Source: Propioniciclava tarda | Lineage (GTDB): Bacteria; Actinomycetota; Actinomycetes; Propionibacteriales; Propionibacteriaceae | DNA length: 64,000 nucleotides | Direction: 5' to 3' | Assembly: GCF_900182665.1 (NCBI RefSeq) | Contig: NZ_FXTL01000003.1 | Location: forward strand, 62,001-126,000 | Shown: positions 48,366 through 59,623 of the stretch, one piece after another | How positions within the stretch are numbered: the first letter of the stretch is position 1 | Layout of the letters: the number at the start of each line of letters is the position of its first letter | Notes under the pieces: generated by a model | What the model was told of the DNA's origin: nothing | The model's database searches: none | Seen by the model: the letters and a program-made list of their open reading frames with translations, nothing else | Made by a program: the position numbers and the translations under genes

Positions 48366-48371
48366 CGGCGT

Positions 48372-48869
48372 ATGAGCGAGCACCTGTCGGCCCACCTCAA
48401 GATCCAACGACCCGTCAGCGAGGTGTTCGACTTCGTGCGGCGTCCGGAGCACCACACCGACTTCGACGCATCCGGCATGGTCGGACGCGCCGTCACGCCC
48501 GGCCCCATTCGCAACGTCGGGGACGTCTTCACGATGGAGATGACGTACACGGACGCCGCGGGTCGCGAGACCCGCTACCGGACCGACAACCACGTCACGG
48601 CGTTCGAGCCCGGACGCCTCGTCGAGTGGGCGGTGGCGCCTGCGGGCGGCGAGCTGCTGGGGTGGCGATGGCGCTACGCGTTCCACGCGGACGGCGACGC
48701 GGCCACGGTCGTCACCGAGACGTACGACTGGGCGGGCACGTCCGAGCAGAACCGCCGCGACTACGGCGTCCCGGCGTTCAAGAAGGCCGACCTGGAGGCG
48801 TCCCTGGCGCTGCTCCAGTTAGCCCTCGTCGCCGCCCACGGTGACCAGCCGAGGCTCGAGGGCGACTGA
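48372..48869 (+). CDS. SRPBCC (START-like) family protein
   Basis: A 165-residue single-domain helix-grip protein of the polyketide cyclase/SRPBCC superfamily, which binds a hydrophobic ligand in a central cavity. [20 protein letters not shown] opens the domain and [13 protein letters not shown] with a long C-terminal helix closes it; [14 protein letters not shown] is the typical central strand pair. The ligand is unknown. It is a single-gene unit between the ispG operon and proS. Confidence 0.75.
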   Translation: MSEHLSAHLKIQRPVSEVFDFVRRPEHHTDFDASGMVGRAVTPGPIRNVGDVFTMEMTYTDAAGRETRYRTDNHVTAFEPGRLVEWAVAPAGGELLGWRWRYAFHADGDAATVVTETYDWAGTSEQNRRDYGVPAFKKADLEASLALLQLALVAAHGDQPRLEGD

Positions 48870-48899
48870 CGCAGTTCGGCCCGTCCGGGGCCGACGCAC

Positions 48900-48905
48900 T
48901 AGGCT
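48900..48905 (+). promoter_or_regulatory. -10 box TAGGCT, leaderless promoter of proS
   Basis: TAGGCT ends 7 nt before the GTG start at 48913. No ribosome site or T-box leader fits. Confidence 0.55.
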
Positions 48906-48912
48906 GCGGGGC

Positions 48913-50673
48913 GTGATTGCCCGCCTGTCGAATCTGTTCGTTCGTACCCTTCGCGAGGACCCGGCGGACGCCGAGGTCCCGAGCCACCGCTGGCTCGTCC
49001 GCGCCGGCTACATCCGCCGCGCCGCGCCCGGCATCTACACCTGGCTGCCGCTGGGGCTGAAGGTACTGGCGAAGGTCGAGCGGATCGTCCGCGAGGAGAT
49101 GGACGCCATCGGCGCCCAGGAGGTCCGGTTCCCGGCCCTGCTGCCGCGCGAGCCCTACGAGGCGACGAACCGCTGGACCGAGTACGGCCCCAACCTCTTC
49201 CGGTTGAAGGACCGCAAGGGCGTCGACATGCTGCTCGGACCCACCCACGAGGAGATGTTCACCCTGCTCGTCAAGGACCTGTACGGCTCGTACAAGGACC
49301 TGCCCTTGAGCCTCTACCAGATCCAGACGAAGTACCGCGACGAGGCGCGTCCGCGGGCCGGACTGCTGCGCGGACGCGAGTTCGTGATGAAGGACTCCTA
49401 CTCCTTCGACATGGACGCCGAGGGCCTGCAGGCGTCCTACGACGCGCATCGCGCGGCGTACATCAAGATCTTCGACCGGCTCGGCCTGGAGTACGTGATC
49501 GTCAAGGCGACCTCCGGCGCCATGGGAGGGTCGGCGTCCGAGGAATTCCTGGTCATCGCGGACAACGGCGAGGACACCTTCGTCCGCTCGCCCGGCGGCT
49601 ACGCGGCCAACGTCGAGGCCGTGACGACGCTGGCCCCCGCGCCGGTCGACAGCTCGGACGCCCCTGCGCCGTACGCTGTGCCCACGCCCGGGACGCCCGG
49701 GTGTGACGAGCTCGTCGAGCTGCTGAACCGCGACTTCCCGCGCGCCGAGGGTGCCTGGACGACGCCCGAGACGCTGAAGAACATCCTGTTCACGCTGCGC
49801 TTCCCGGACGGGAAGACCAAGCCCATCTGCGTCGGCCTGCCCGGCGACCGCGAGGTCGACCTCAAGCGCCTGGAGGCGTCGGTCGCGCCCGCCGAGATCA
49901 TTCCGTTCGGCGACGAGGACTTCGCCAAGTACCCGACGCTGGTCAAGGGCTTCATGGGTCCGGACGCCCTGGGCTCGGCGTCGGCCTCCAAGATCGAGTA
50001 CCTGGCCGACCCGCGCCTGGTCGCGGGCAGCCGCTGGATCTCGGGCGCCAACCGCGTCGACGAGCACGTCATCGGGCTGGTCGTCGGCCGCGACTTCACC
50101 CCCGACGGCTACCTGGACGTCGCCGAGGTCCGCGAGGGCGATCCCGCGCCGGACGGCTCGGGCCCGCTGACCCTGGCCCGCGGCATCGAGATGGGCCACA
50201 TCTTCCAACTCGGCAAGAAGTACGCCGAGGCGCTCGGCCTCAAGGTGCTCGACGCGAACGGCAAGCTCGTCACCGTGACCATGGGCTCCTACGGCGTCGG
50301 CGTCTCGCGGGCGGTCGCGGCCGTCGCCGAGAACACCTGCGACGACAAGGGGCTGGCCTGGCCGCGGGCGCTCGCGCCCTACGACGTGCACCTGATTCCG
50401 GCGGGCAAGGACGAGTCGATCTACGCCGCGGCCGAGGCGCTGGCGTCCGAGCTGTCGGCGCGTGGCGTGGAGGTGCTGCTGGACGACCGCAAGGCCTCGC
50501 CCGGGGTCAAGTTCACCGACGCGGAGCTGCTCGGCATGCCCACGTCCGTCGTGCTCGGACGCAGCCTCGCCGACGGTCTCGTCGAGGTGCGCGATCGTGC
50601 GTCCGGGGAGCGGACTGACGTTCCGCTGGCCGAGGCGGCGGACCGCATCGTCGCCCTCGTCCAGGGTCGCTAG
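48913..50673 (+). CDS. proS: prolyl-tRNA synthetase (bacterial type, with editing domain)
   Basis: Class II synthetase charging tRNA-Pro. The 586-residue product has motif 1 around [20 protein letters not shown], motif 2 in [20 protein letters not shown] and motif 3 in [20 protein letters not shown]; an inserted editing (INS/YbaK-like) domain spans residues ~235-385 ([19 protein letters not shown]). The C-terminal anticodon-binding domain reads [23 protein letters not shown] 48913 is chosen because the family N-terminus ([14 protein letters not shown]) begins three codons later and a -10 box sits 7 nt upstream. Confidence 0.96.
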   Translation: MIARLSNLFVRTLREDPADAEVPSHRWLVRAGYIRRAAPGIYTWLPLGLKVLAKVERIVREEMDAIGAQEVRFPALLPREPYEATNRWTEYGPNLFRLKDRKGVDMLLGPTHEEMFTLLVKDLYGSYKDLPLSLYQIQTKYRDEARPRAGLLRGREFVMKDSYSFDMDAEGLQASYDAHRAAYIKIFDRLGLEYVIVKATSGAMGGSASEEFLVIADNGEDTFVRSPGGYAANVEAVTTLAPAPVDSSDAPAPYAVPTPGTPGCDELVELLNRDFPRAEGAWTTPETLKNILFTLRFPDGKTKPICVGLPGDREVDLKRLEASVAPAEIIPFGDEDFAKYPTLVKGFMGPDALGSASASKIEYLADPRLVAGSRWISGANRVDEHVIGLVVGRDFTPDGYLDVAEVREGDPAPDGSGPLTLARGIEMGHIFQLGKKYAEALGLKVLDANGKLVTVTMGSYGVGVSRAVAAVAENTCDDKGLAWPRALAPYDVHLIPAGKDESIYAAAEALASELSARGVEVLLDDRKASPGVKFTDAELLGMPTSVVLGRSLADGLVEVRDRASGERTDVPLAEAADRIVALVQGR

Positions 50674-50805
50674 TCCGGACGCCGTGGCGGTCCCGCGGAC
50701 GGCTCCTGTCCGGCGACCCGCACGGTCGTCCGGGCTGGCCTGCCTGCCGAGGGTTCGCTGGGCGGCCGGCGAGCGGCGAGGACGGCGTCGGGACGGGTCG
50801 CTCGA

Positions 50806-51597
50806 ATGACCGGGCTCGAGCTGCCCCTGGCGGCCATCGTTGCCCTGATCGCGGCGGCCTTCGTCGCCGGGTGGATCGACTCGATCGTCGGCGGGGGAGG
50901 GCTGATCCAGCTGCCGGCGCTGCTCATCGGCCTGCCGCAGGGGACGCCCGTCCCGACGATCGCGGGCACCAACAAGGTCCCCAGCTCGATGGGGACCGCG
51001 GTGGCGGCGTCCACGTACCTGCGGAAGGTCAAGATCGACTGGTGGGGGCTGCTCCCGCTCGTCGCGGGCTCGGCGATCGGGTCGGCGCTGGGGGCCCAGC
51101 TGACGCACTTCCTCGACCGGAAGGCGTTCAACCCCTTGGTGCTCGGCGCGATCATCGCGGTCGGCTGGTACACCTACCGGCGTCCCGCCCTCGGCCTGCA
51201 CGCGAACGTGCGGCACTCGGGCTGGCGCGGCTACGCCTGGCTAGGTGGAATTGGGCTGCTCGTCGGTCTGTGGGACGGCTTCGTCGGGCCGGGCACTGGC
51301 ACGTTCTTCCTGATCCTGCTGGTGGCGATCATGGGCTTCGACTTCCTGCTCGCCACGACGCTGGCCAAGCTCGCCAATTTGACCACCAACCTGGCCGCGA
51401 TCGCCGTGTTCGGGGTGTCGGGCAACATCCTGTGGGGCCTGGCCCTGTGCATGGGCGTCGCCAACCTCACCGGCGGCTTCCTCGGCTCGCGGACGGCCCT
51501 GCGCAACGGCAACGCCTTCGTCCGCAAGGTGTTCCTGGCGATGATCGTGATCCTGGGCGCCAAGCTGGCGTGGGACACGATCGCGCAATTCGTCTGA
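50806..51597 (+). CDS. TSUP family (TauE/SafE) membrane exporter
   Basis: A 263-residue membrane protein with about eight hydrophobic segments, of the YfcA-like TSUP family, which moves sulfite, sulfonates or other small anions. The duplicated family motif appears as AGWIDSIVGGGGLIQLPALL near residue 25 and as LLVGLWDGFVGPGTGTFFLI near residue 150. Substrate unknown. The 132-bp gap after proS shows nothing recognisable. Confidence 0.82.
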   Translation: MTGLELPLAAIVALIAAAFVAGWIDSIVGGGGLIQLPALLIGLPQGTPVPTIAGTNKVPSSMGTAVAASTYLRKVKIDWWGLLPLVAGSAIGSALGAQLTHFLDRKAFNPLVLGAIIAVGWYTYRRPALGLHANVRHSGWRGYAWLGGIGLLVGLWDGFVGPGTGTFFLILLVAIMGFDFLLATTLAKLANLTTNLAAIAVFGVSGNILWGLALCMGVANLTGGFLGSRTALRNGNAFVRKVFLAMIVILGAKLAWDTIAQFV

Positions 51598-51728
51598 CAC
51601 ACCAGACCGGCTTGGGGTTGCCCTGGCCGCCCGATATGCTGCGCTGATCGTCCGCCAGGATGGTTTTGAAAACTGCACCGCACAACTGGATCCCCTTCGC
51701 GGCGGTGCCGTCATCGAAGGAGTGGGTC

Positions 51729-52247
51729 ATGCGCGTTGCCGACATCGAAGACGTGATCGCGGCCGCTGCCGCCGCGTCCGAGCTGGAGATCGATCGCATC
51801 GAGACCGCTGCCGCCGGACGCCGCACGGTGCTGCGGATCTTCCTCGACGGTGACGGTCCGGACGGCCGCGGGCCCAGCCTCGACCAGATCGCCCAGGCCA
51901 CCCGCGCGATCTCGGCGGCCCTCGACGAGTCCCCGAAGGTCGGCGATGCGCCCTACGTGCTGGAGGTCTCCTCCCGCGGCGCGACCCGGCCCCTGACCGA
52001 TCCGAAGCACTTCCGCCGCAACCTCGGACGCCTCGTCGAGCTGTCACTGGCCGACCACAGCAAGGCGAGTGGCCGCATCAAGGCAGCCGACGCCGACGGC
52101 GTCCGGCTCGACGTGGCCGGCGCCGAGCGTGACGTGCCCTTCGCCGACATCACCAAGGCGGTCGTTCAACTCGAACTGACCAAGCTCCCCGACGAGGACG
52201 AGTCCGACGTCTTCGACGACGACACTGACGACACAGAAGAGGTGTGA
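51729..52247 (+). CDS. rimP: ribosome maturation factor RimP
   Basis: Required for 30S subunit assembly. The 172 residues have the N-terminal alpha/beta domain ([40 protein letters not shown], the VSSPG-type motif) and a C-terminal SH3-like domain ([15 protein letters not shown]), followed by an acidic tail [18 protein letters not shown]. In the VSSPGLDRPL motif, Pro-Gly-Leu-Asp is replaced by Arg-Gly-Ala-Thr, as in other actinobacteria. ATG 51729 has AAGGAG 7 nt upstream. nusA follows after 1 nt. Confidence 0.9.
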   Translation: MRVADIEDVIAAAAAASELEIDRIETAAAGRRTVLRIFLDGDGPDGRGPSLDQIAQATRAISAALDESPKVGDAPYVLEVSSRGATRPLTDPKHFRRNLGRLVELSLADHSKASGRIKAADADGVRLDVAGAERDVPFADITKAVVQLELTKLPDEDESDVFDDDTDDTEEV

Positions 52248-52248
52248 C

Positions 52249-53220
52249 GTGGACATCGACATGACGGCCCTCCGCAGCCTGGAACGCGACAAGGACATCC
52301 CGCTCGACGTGCTGGTGGACGCCCTGGAGGACGCCATCCTCAACGCGTACGCCAAGAGCACCAACCCCGTGAAGGGAGCCCGCGTCTCGCTCGACCGCAA
52401 GTCGGGCAAGGTGACCGTCTGGGCGCCGGAGCTTGACGACGAGGGCAACGCCATCGGCGAGTACGAAGACACCCCCGAGGGCTTCGGACGCGTCGCCGCC
52501 GCGACCGCCCGCCAGGTGATCTTCCAGCGCCTGCGCGAAGCCGAGGACGAGCAGAAGTTCGGGCACTTCTCGGCCAAGGAGGGCGACATCCTGATGGGTG
52601 TCATCCAGGCCGACCGCGACAGCCGCACGGTCCGGGTCGACCTGGGTCCGCTCGAGGCGATCATGCCGCTGGCCGAGCAGGTGCCGACCGAGGATTACGC
52701 CCACGGCAAGCGCCTGCGCGTCTACGTGGTGTCGGTCCGGCGCGAGCCCAAGGGGCCGGTCGTCGTCGTCTCCCGGACGCACCCCAACCTGGTGCAGCGG
52801 CTGTTCAAGATGGAGGTCCCCGAGATCGAGACGGGCGTCGTCGAGATCAAGGCCGTCGCTCGCGAGGCCGGACACCGCACCAAGATCGCCGTCGTCTCGA
52901 ACGACAACAACGTCTCGGCCAAGGGCGCCTGCATCGGCCCGATGGGGCAGCGGGTGCGCGCGGTCATGAACGAGCTGAACGGCGAGAAGATCGACATCAT
53001 CGACTGGTCGGCCGACGGCGCGACGTTCGTCCGCGAGGCGCTCTCGCCGGCGAAGGTGGCGTCGGTGACGGTCACCGATCAGTTCGCCAAGGCCGCCCGC
53101 GTCATCGTCCCCGATTACCAGCTGTCGCTCGCCATCGGACGCGAAGGCCAGAACGCCCGCCTCGCCGCGCGCCTCACTGGCTGGCGTATCGACATCCGTC
53201 CTGACACCGCTCAGGACTGA
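52249..53220 (+). CDS. nusA: transcription termination/antitermination factor NusA
   Basis: RNA-polymerase-associated factor for pausing, termination and rRNA antitermination. The 323 residues have the N-terminal polymerase-binding domain, an S1 domain (~135-205; [20 protein letters not shown]) and two KH domains ([28 protein letters not shown]-equivalent [39 protein letters not shown]). It lacks the acidic repeats of E. coli NusA, as is normal here. GTG start 1 nt after rimP. ylxR-infB should come next, but a symporter pair on the other strand intervenes. Confidence 0.96.
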   Translation: MDIDMTALRSLERDKDIPLDVLVDALEDAILNAYAKSTNPVKGARVSLDRKSGKVTVWAPELDDEGNAIGEYEDTPEGFGRVAAATARQVIFQRLREAEDEQKFGHFSAKEGDILMGVIQADRDSRTVRVDLGPLEAIMPLAEQVPTEDYAHGKRLRVYVVSVRREPKGPVVVVSRTHPNLVQRLFKMEVPEIETGVVEIKAVAREAGHRTKIAVVSNDNNVSAKGACIGPMGQRVRAVMNELNGEKIDIIDWSADGATFVREALSPAKVASVTVTDQFAKAARVIVPDYQLSLAIGREGQNARLAARLTGWRIDIRPDTAQD

Positions 53221-53240
53221 CGCCGACAGGCCCAGAGCCG

Positions 53241-53320
53241 CCCTTCGACAAGCTCAGGGATCGTTGGCTGGGCTTGTCGAAGCCCTCTGGCCCCGCCGTT
53301 GGCTGAGCTTGTCGAAGCCC
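53241..53320. repeat. REP-like repeat cluster 3 (three units, one inverted pair)
   Basis: A 15-nt arm at 53243-53257 and its near-complement at 53268-53282 (one mismatch) can form a hairpin with a 10-nt loop; a third unit follows at 53298-53318. Same family as clusters 1 and 2. It starts 20 nt after the nusA stop, on the left flank of the inserted symporter pair. Confidence 0.85.
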
Positions 53321-53374
53321 TCCGCCGCCGTCTGGCCCCTGCGGCGTTCGATCTCGATCGTGGACGCCGACGCG

Positions 53375-53415
53375 AACGAAACCGGCCGCCTCCTGACGGG
53401 GACGGCCGGTTCGTT
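53375..53415. terminator. hairpin between nusA and symporter copy 2
   Basis: AACGAA plus CCGGCCG (53375-53388, one bulged A) pairs with 53403-53415. It lies 12 nt past the symporter stop codon, ends in a short T-rich stretch on the plus strand (GTTGTTGG), and could stop transcription from either side. Confidence 0.7.
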
Positions 53416-53426
53416 GTTGGTCGAGG

Positions 53427-55043
53427 CTAGTGCGCGATCGCCTTGCCGGCGCCGGCGCCGGTCATGGACCGGACCTCCATCTCCTTGGCGAGTTCCTCGT
53501 CGCCGCGGACCTTGCTGGTGAGGGTCCCGATGTAGCCGGCCAGGAAGGCCAGCGGGATGCTGACCAGGGCCGGGTTGTCCAGCGGGAACCACGCGAAGTT
53601 GATGCCGTCGCCCAGCATGGCCGTCTTCGCGCCCGAGATGGCGGGGGAGAAGACGATCAACACGACGGCCGAGATCAGGCCGGTGTAGATGCTCCACACC
53701 GAGCCGCGGGTGTTGAACCGTGGCCAGTAGAGCGTGTAGAGGATCGAGGGCAGGTTCGCGGACGCCGCCACGGCGAACGCCAGCGAGATCAGGAACGCGA
53801 TGTTTTGGCCGTTGGCGAAGATGCCACCGACGATCGCCAGGACGCCGATCACGACGCTGGTGATACGCGCGACCTTCACCTCCTGCTCGGGATCGGCCTT
53901 GCCGTCTTTCAGGATCGAGTTGTACACGTCATGGGCGAACGACGCGGACGCCGTGATGGTGAGCCCGGCGACGACGGCCAGGATCGTGGCGAAGGCCACG
54001 CCCGAGATCACGCCCATGAAGACCTCGCCGCCCAGGTTGAGCGCCAGCAGCGGGGCCGCCGCGTTCGCGCCGCCCGGAGCCGCCATGATCGTCTTCTGAC
54101 CGACCAACTGGGCAGCGCCCATGCCAAGGATGAGCGTCAGCAGGAAGAAGACGCCGACCAGGATGATCGCCCAGACCGCCGAGCGGCGGGCCTCCTTGGC
54201 CGTGGGGACGGTGTAGAAGCGCATGAGCACGTGCGGCAGACCGGACGGGCCAGCGATGAGCGCGAGGGAGAGCGACAGGAAGGAGAGCTTCGTCCAGTCG
54301 GTCGTGCCGTACTTCATCATGGGCGACAGGATGTCCTTGCCAAGACCGGTGTTCTTGTCGAGGCCAGCGGTCTGAGCGGAGACCAGCAGGTGGTCGAGGC
54401 TGAATCCGTTGTGGAACATGACCAGCGCGGCCATGATCACGGCGCCGCTGATGAGCATCACGGCCTTGATCATCTGCACCCAGGTCGTGCCCTTCATGCC
54501 GCCGATGAGCACGTACGTGATCATCAAGACTCCGACCAGCCCGATCACCAACGATTGCATGTTCTTGTCAGAGACGCCGAGGAGAAGGGCGACCAGGCCG
54601 CCCGCGCCGGCCATCTGGGCGAGCAAGTACACGAACGAGATCACGAGGGTGGACGTGGCTGCAGCGGTTCGGACCGGCTTTTGCTGCATCCGGAAGCTCA
54701 AAACGTCGGCCATCGTGTACTTGCCGGTGTTTCGCATCGGCTCAGCCACGAGGTACAACGCCAACAGCAGGGCGACGAAGAAGCCGACCGAGTAGAGCAT
54801 GCCGTCGTAGCCGGAGATCGCGATAGCGCCGGTCACTCCGAGGAAGGCGGCCGCCGAGAGGTAATCGCCCGTGATCGCGAGGCCGTTTTGGCGTCCGGAG
54901 AAGGCTGCTCCGCCGGTGTAGAAGTCGGACGCCTTGGACTTTTGCCGCGTGACGATGATGACGATGGCCATCGTGGCCACGACGAACAAGGCGAAGACGA
55001 TGATGTTGATCGTCGGATTGCCGTAGGTGGCGAGCGGGGTCAT
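53427..55043 (-). CDS. sodium:solute symporter, ActP-like, copy 2
   Basis: A 538-residue SSS-family permease paralogous to the gene at 1963-3606. Both share NGLAIxGDYLSAAxFLGxTG, TMADVLSFRM, LAQMAGAGGLV, LPHVLMRFYTVPTAKEARxS and a MEVRSMTGAGA...AIAH C-terminus, so a monocarboxylate (acetate, propionate or pyruvate) substrate is again likely. The ATG at 55041-55043 overlaps the DUF485 stop (ATGA). It sits inverted inside the nusA-infB gene string. The N-terminal and loop sequences differ clearly from copy 1, so the duplication is old or the copy was acquired. Confidence 0.88.
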   Translation of the reverse strand: MTPLATYGNPTINIIVFALFVVATMAIVIIVTRQKSKASDFYTGGAAFSGRQNGLAITGDYLSAAAFLGVTGAIAISGYDGMLYSVGFFVALLLALYLVAEPMRNTGKYTMADVLSFRMQQKPVRTAAATSTLVISFVYLLAQMAGAGGLVALLLGVSDKNMQSLVIGLVGVLMITYVLIGGMKGTTWVQMIKAVMLISGAVIMAALVMFHNGFSLDHLLVSAQTAGLDKNTGLGKDILSPMMKYGTTDWTKLSFLSLSLALIAGPSGLPHVLMRFYTVPTAKEARRSAVWAIILVGVFFLLTLILGMGAAQLVGQKTIMAAPGGANAAAPLLALNLGGEVFMGVISGVAFATILAVVAGLTITASASFAHDVYNSILKDGKADPEQEVKVARITSVVIGVLAIVGGIFANGQNIAFLISLAFAVAASANLPSILYTLYWPRFNTRGSVWSIYTGLISAVVLIVFSPAISGAKTAMLGDGINFAWFPLDNPALVSIPLAFLAGYIGTLTSKVRGDEELAKEMEVRSMTGAGAGKAIAH

Positions 55044-55510
55044 GCCGCGGCTCCCTTCTCGAGCTTGGTGCGGAGGGCGGACGATGCCTTGTCGAGCTTG
55101 GTGTTGGCGAAGCGGACGTAGAGCCAGGTCCACAGCCAGACGACGACGTACTGGACGAGACCGAAGGCGAACCCGACGGTCAGGCCCTTCATGCCGAAGA
55201 ACGGCTGCTTCATGAAGCCGACGGCGTAGATGGAGAGCACGACGTAGGTGAAGTAGACGACCAGGGCGGCGATCGTCATGGGGAAGGCGAAGTTGCGGAA
55301 GGTGCTGCGCAGCTTGGCGAACTCGGGCGAGCCGTGCACCGCGACGAACTGCGACGTGGACGGCTCCGCGTGCGGGGCGTCCAGGTGGACCAGCGCCGGC
55401 AGCGGCCAGTGGTCGGCGGGCAGGTGGAACTCGGTGCCGTCCTCGGCGTAACCGCCGCCGGGATGGTAGGGCTGCGAGGCGTGCGCCTCGTCGGTGCGTT
55501 GATCCTGCAT
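55040..55510 (-). CDS. DUF485 small membrane protein, partner of symporter copy 2
   Basis: A 156-residue DUF485 protein with a hydrophilic N-terminus (~75 residues, His/Ala/Pro-rich), then FRNFAFPMTIAALVVYFTYV and a second membrane segment FGLVQYVVVWLWTWLYVRFA, and the basic tail LRTKLEKGAAA. The domain matches the copy-1 partner (FAFPMTaAflxxYFxYVxLS, WLYxRxxxxxxD..S..LR.KLE.). It leads the operon and is divergent from ylxR, with 149 bp between their starts. Confidence 0.85.
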   Translation of the reverse strand: MQDQRTDEAHASQPYHPGGGYAEDGTEFHLPADHWPLPALVHLDAPHAEPSTSQFVAVHGSPEFAKLRSTFRNFAFPMTIAALVVYFTYVVLSIYAVGFMKQPFFGMKGLTVGFAFGLVQYVVVWLWTWLYVRFANTKLDKASSALRTKLEKGAAA

Positions 55511-55647
55511 GGGACCCCCTCGTTGGGATGTAGGACTGCATGGATGCGCCCCCGGAGATGGTGCTGGGTGAGGGGCTCAGGCAGGAGGCTATTGTCTCGA
55601 CGTCAAGATTGACTAGATCGAGAGATATCGGGTTGATCACGTTCCGT

Positions 55648-55653
55648 TAAGCT
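55648..55653 (+). promoter_or_regulatory. -10 box TAAGCT, leaderless promoter of ylxR-infB
   Basis: TAAGCT ends 6 nt before ATG 55660. This promoter would be needed because the inverted symporter pair cuts ylxR-infB off from nusA transcription. Confidence 0.5.
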
Positions 55654-55659
55654 GAACGG

Positions 55660-55914
55660 ATGCCGACCAGGACGTGCGTCGGCTGCCGCGTAGCAGCCGA
55701 GCAGGACGAGTTGACCCGCATCGTCGTCAGCGACGGGGTCTTCATCGTGGACGCCGCACGTCGCCTCCCCGGACGCGGGGCCTACGTCCACCCGGGCTGC
55801 GTCGCGCAAGCGATCCGCAGCCGCGGCGTCCAACGAACCCTCAAGGTGGCGGCGGTTCCGTCCGACCAGCTGGACGAGCTGCTCCGAGGCCTGGCGGCCG
55901 GTTCGGCCGTTTAG
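55660..55914 (+). CDS. ylxR: YlxR family RNA-binding protein (DUF448)
   Basis: An 84-residue YlxR protein; relatives bind RNA and modulate transcription, including RNase P components in Bacillus. The family signature opens the protein, TRTCVGCRVAAEQDELTRIV, followed by GRGAYVHPGCVAQAIRSRGV. YlxR lies between nusA and infB in most bacteria; here the infB side is kept but the nusA side is interrupted. Confidence 0.88.
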   Translation: MPTRTCVGCRVAAEQDELTRIVVSDGVFIVDAARRLPGRGAYVHPGCVAQAIRSRGVQRTLKVAAVPSDQLDELLRGLAAGSAV

Positions 55915-55998
55915 GCCAAACGGCGTCCGTCGCCTTAGACTTGGCCCGCGCTTCGCACGCTCAGGTGTGAACACAACCGACGAAAGTGAGCTCCGCTC

Positions 55999-56038
55999 AT
56001 GAACGCTCGATGAGTACCCAGAAATGAGCACAAACTAA
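55999..56038 (+). other. three overlapping mini-ORFs in the infB leader
   Basis: ATG 55999 reads M-N-A-R-stop, ATG 56010 reads M-S-T-Q-K-stop and ATG 56024 reads M-S-T-N-stop; each start overlaps the previous stop as ATGA. They end 42 nt before the infB GTG. They could be chance or a translated leader; only weak ribosome sites are seen. Confidence 0.35.
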
Positions 56039-56041
56039 ACC

Positions 56042-56063
56042 GGTCCGCGCACTGACGCGGACC
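56042..56063 (+). promoter_or_regulatory. leader hairpin before infB ribosome site
   Basis: GGTCCGCG (56042-56049) and CGCGGACC (56056-56063) form a perfect 8-bp stem with a CACTGA loop, immediately before the GAAGGG ribosome site at 56065-56070. It may insulate or modulate infB translation. Confidence 0.5.
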
Positions 56064-56080
56064 TGAAGGGAACATACCTC

Positions 56081-58969
<2,889 letters not shown>

Positions 58970-58993
58970 TCGATTCGGCAGCTGAATCTGAGT

Positions 58994-59106
58994 GGGGCGG
59001 GGCCGGGACACCCCGGTCCCGCCCCCTCCAGATGATCCGGACGAGGCCCTCGTCCGCATCATCTTCCGGACGCCCGACCGAACCCTGACCGGGGTGTCCC
59101 GGCCCC
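58994..59106 (+). terminator. infB-rbfA attenuator-like region with two alternative folds
   Basis: Fold A is a local terminator-type hairpin: 58994-59007 pairs with 59012-59025 (one wobble) 25 nt after the infB stop. Fold B uses a perfect 18-bp long-range stem, 58999-59016 with 59089-59106, enclosing a second inverted repeat (59031-59045 with 59049-59063, one 2-nt mismatch). Both folds use 58999-59016, so they are mutually exclusive. Fold B ends 70 nt before rbfA. Confidence 0.65.
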
Positions 59107-59176
59107 TTATTCGCCGTGGAGGCTTCCGCTGCCGGGTGCGGTGGGGATGGAAGTCAAGAAAGAAAGGGCTTGTCAC

Positions 59177-59623
59177 ATGGGAAACCCTCGGTACATCAAG
59201 ACCGGTGAGCAGATCAAGCAGATCGTGGCCACCTACATCGAGCGACGCCTGAAGGACCCGCGCCTCGGCTTCGTGACCGTCACCGACGTGCGCATGACCG
59301 GGGACGGGCGCGAGGCGTCCATCTTCTACACCGTCATGGGCGGCGAGCAGGAGCGGACGGACACGGCGGCAGCGCTGGAGTCCGCGCGCGGAATGATCCG
59401 CTCGACGGTCGGCAAGCAACTGGGGATGAAGTTCACCCCGAGCATCACCTTCATCCTGGACGCCATCCCCGAGACCGCCGCCGAGATCGAGGCGGTTCTG
59501 GCCAAGGCGCGCGGGCTGGACGCCGAGGTCGCGGCGAAGGCCGAAGGCGCGGTCTACGCGGGCGAGGCCGACCCGTACAAGAAGCCGCACGTCGACGACG
59601 AAGACGAGGACGACGAGGAGTGA
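59177..59623 (+). CDS. rbfA: ribosome-binding factor A
   Basis: 30S maturation and cold-adaptation factor binding 16S rRNA near helix 1. The 148 residues have the KH-like fold: TGEQIKQIVATYIERRLKDP, RLGFVTVTDVRMTGDGREAS, FYTVMGG and PSITFILDAIPE. The C-terminal ~30 residues are acidic (DDEDEDDEE end). ATG 59177 is chosen because the family begins M-x-NPR; earlier in-frame starts add an atypical leader. AAAGG lies 9 nt upstream. The stop overlaps the truB start. Confidence 0.93.
   Translation: MGNPRYIKTGEQIKQIVATYIERRLKDPRLGFVTVTDVRMTGDGREASIFYTVMGGEQERTDTAAALESARGMIRSTVGKQLGMKFTPSITFILDAIPETAAEIEAVLAKARGLDAEVAAKAEGAVYAGEADPYKKPHVDDEDEDDEE

Noticed and set aside
53221-55659. Insertion-sequence-mediated transposition of symporter copy 2
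   Set aside because: No transposase, terminal inverted repeats or target-site duplication could be seen at the boundaries; only REP-like units are present.
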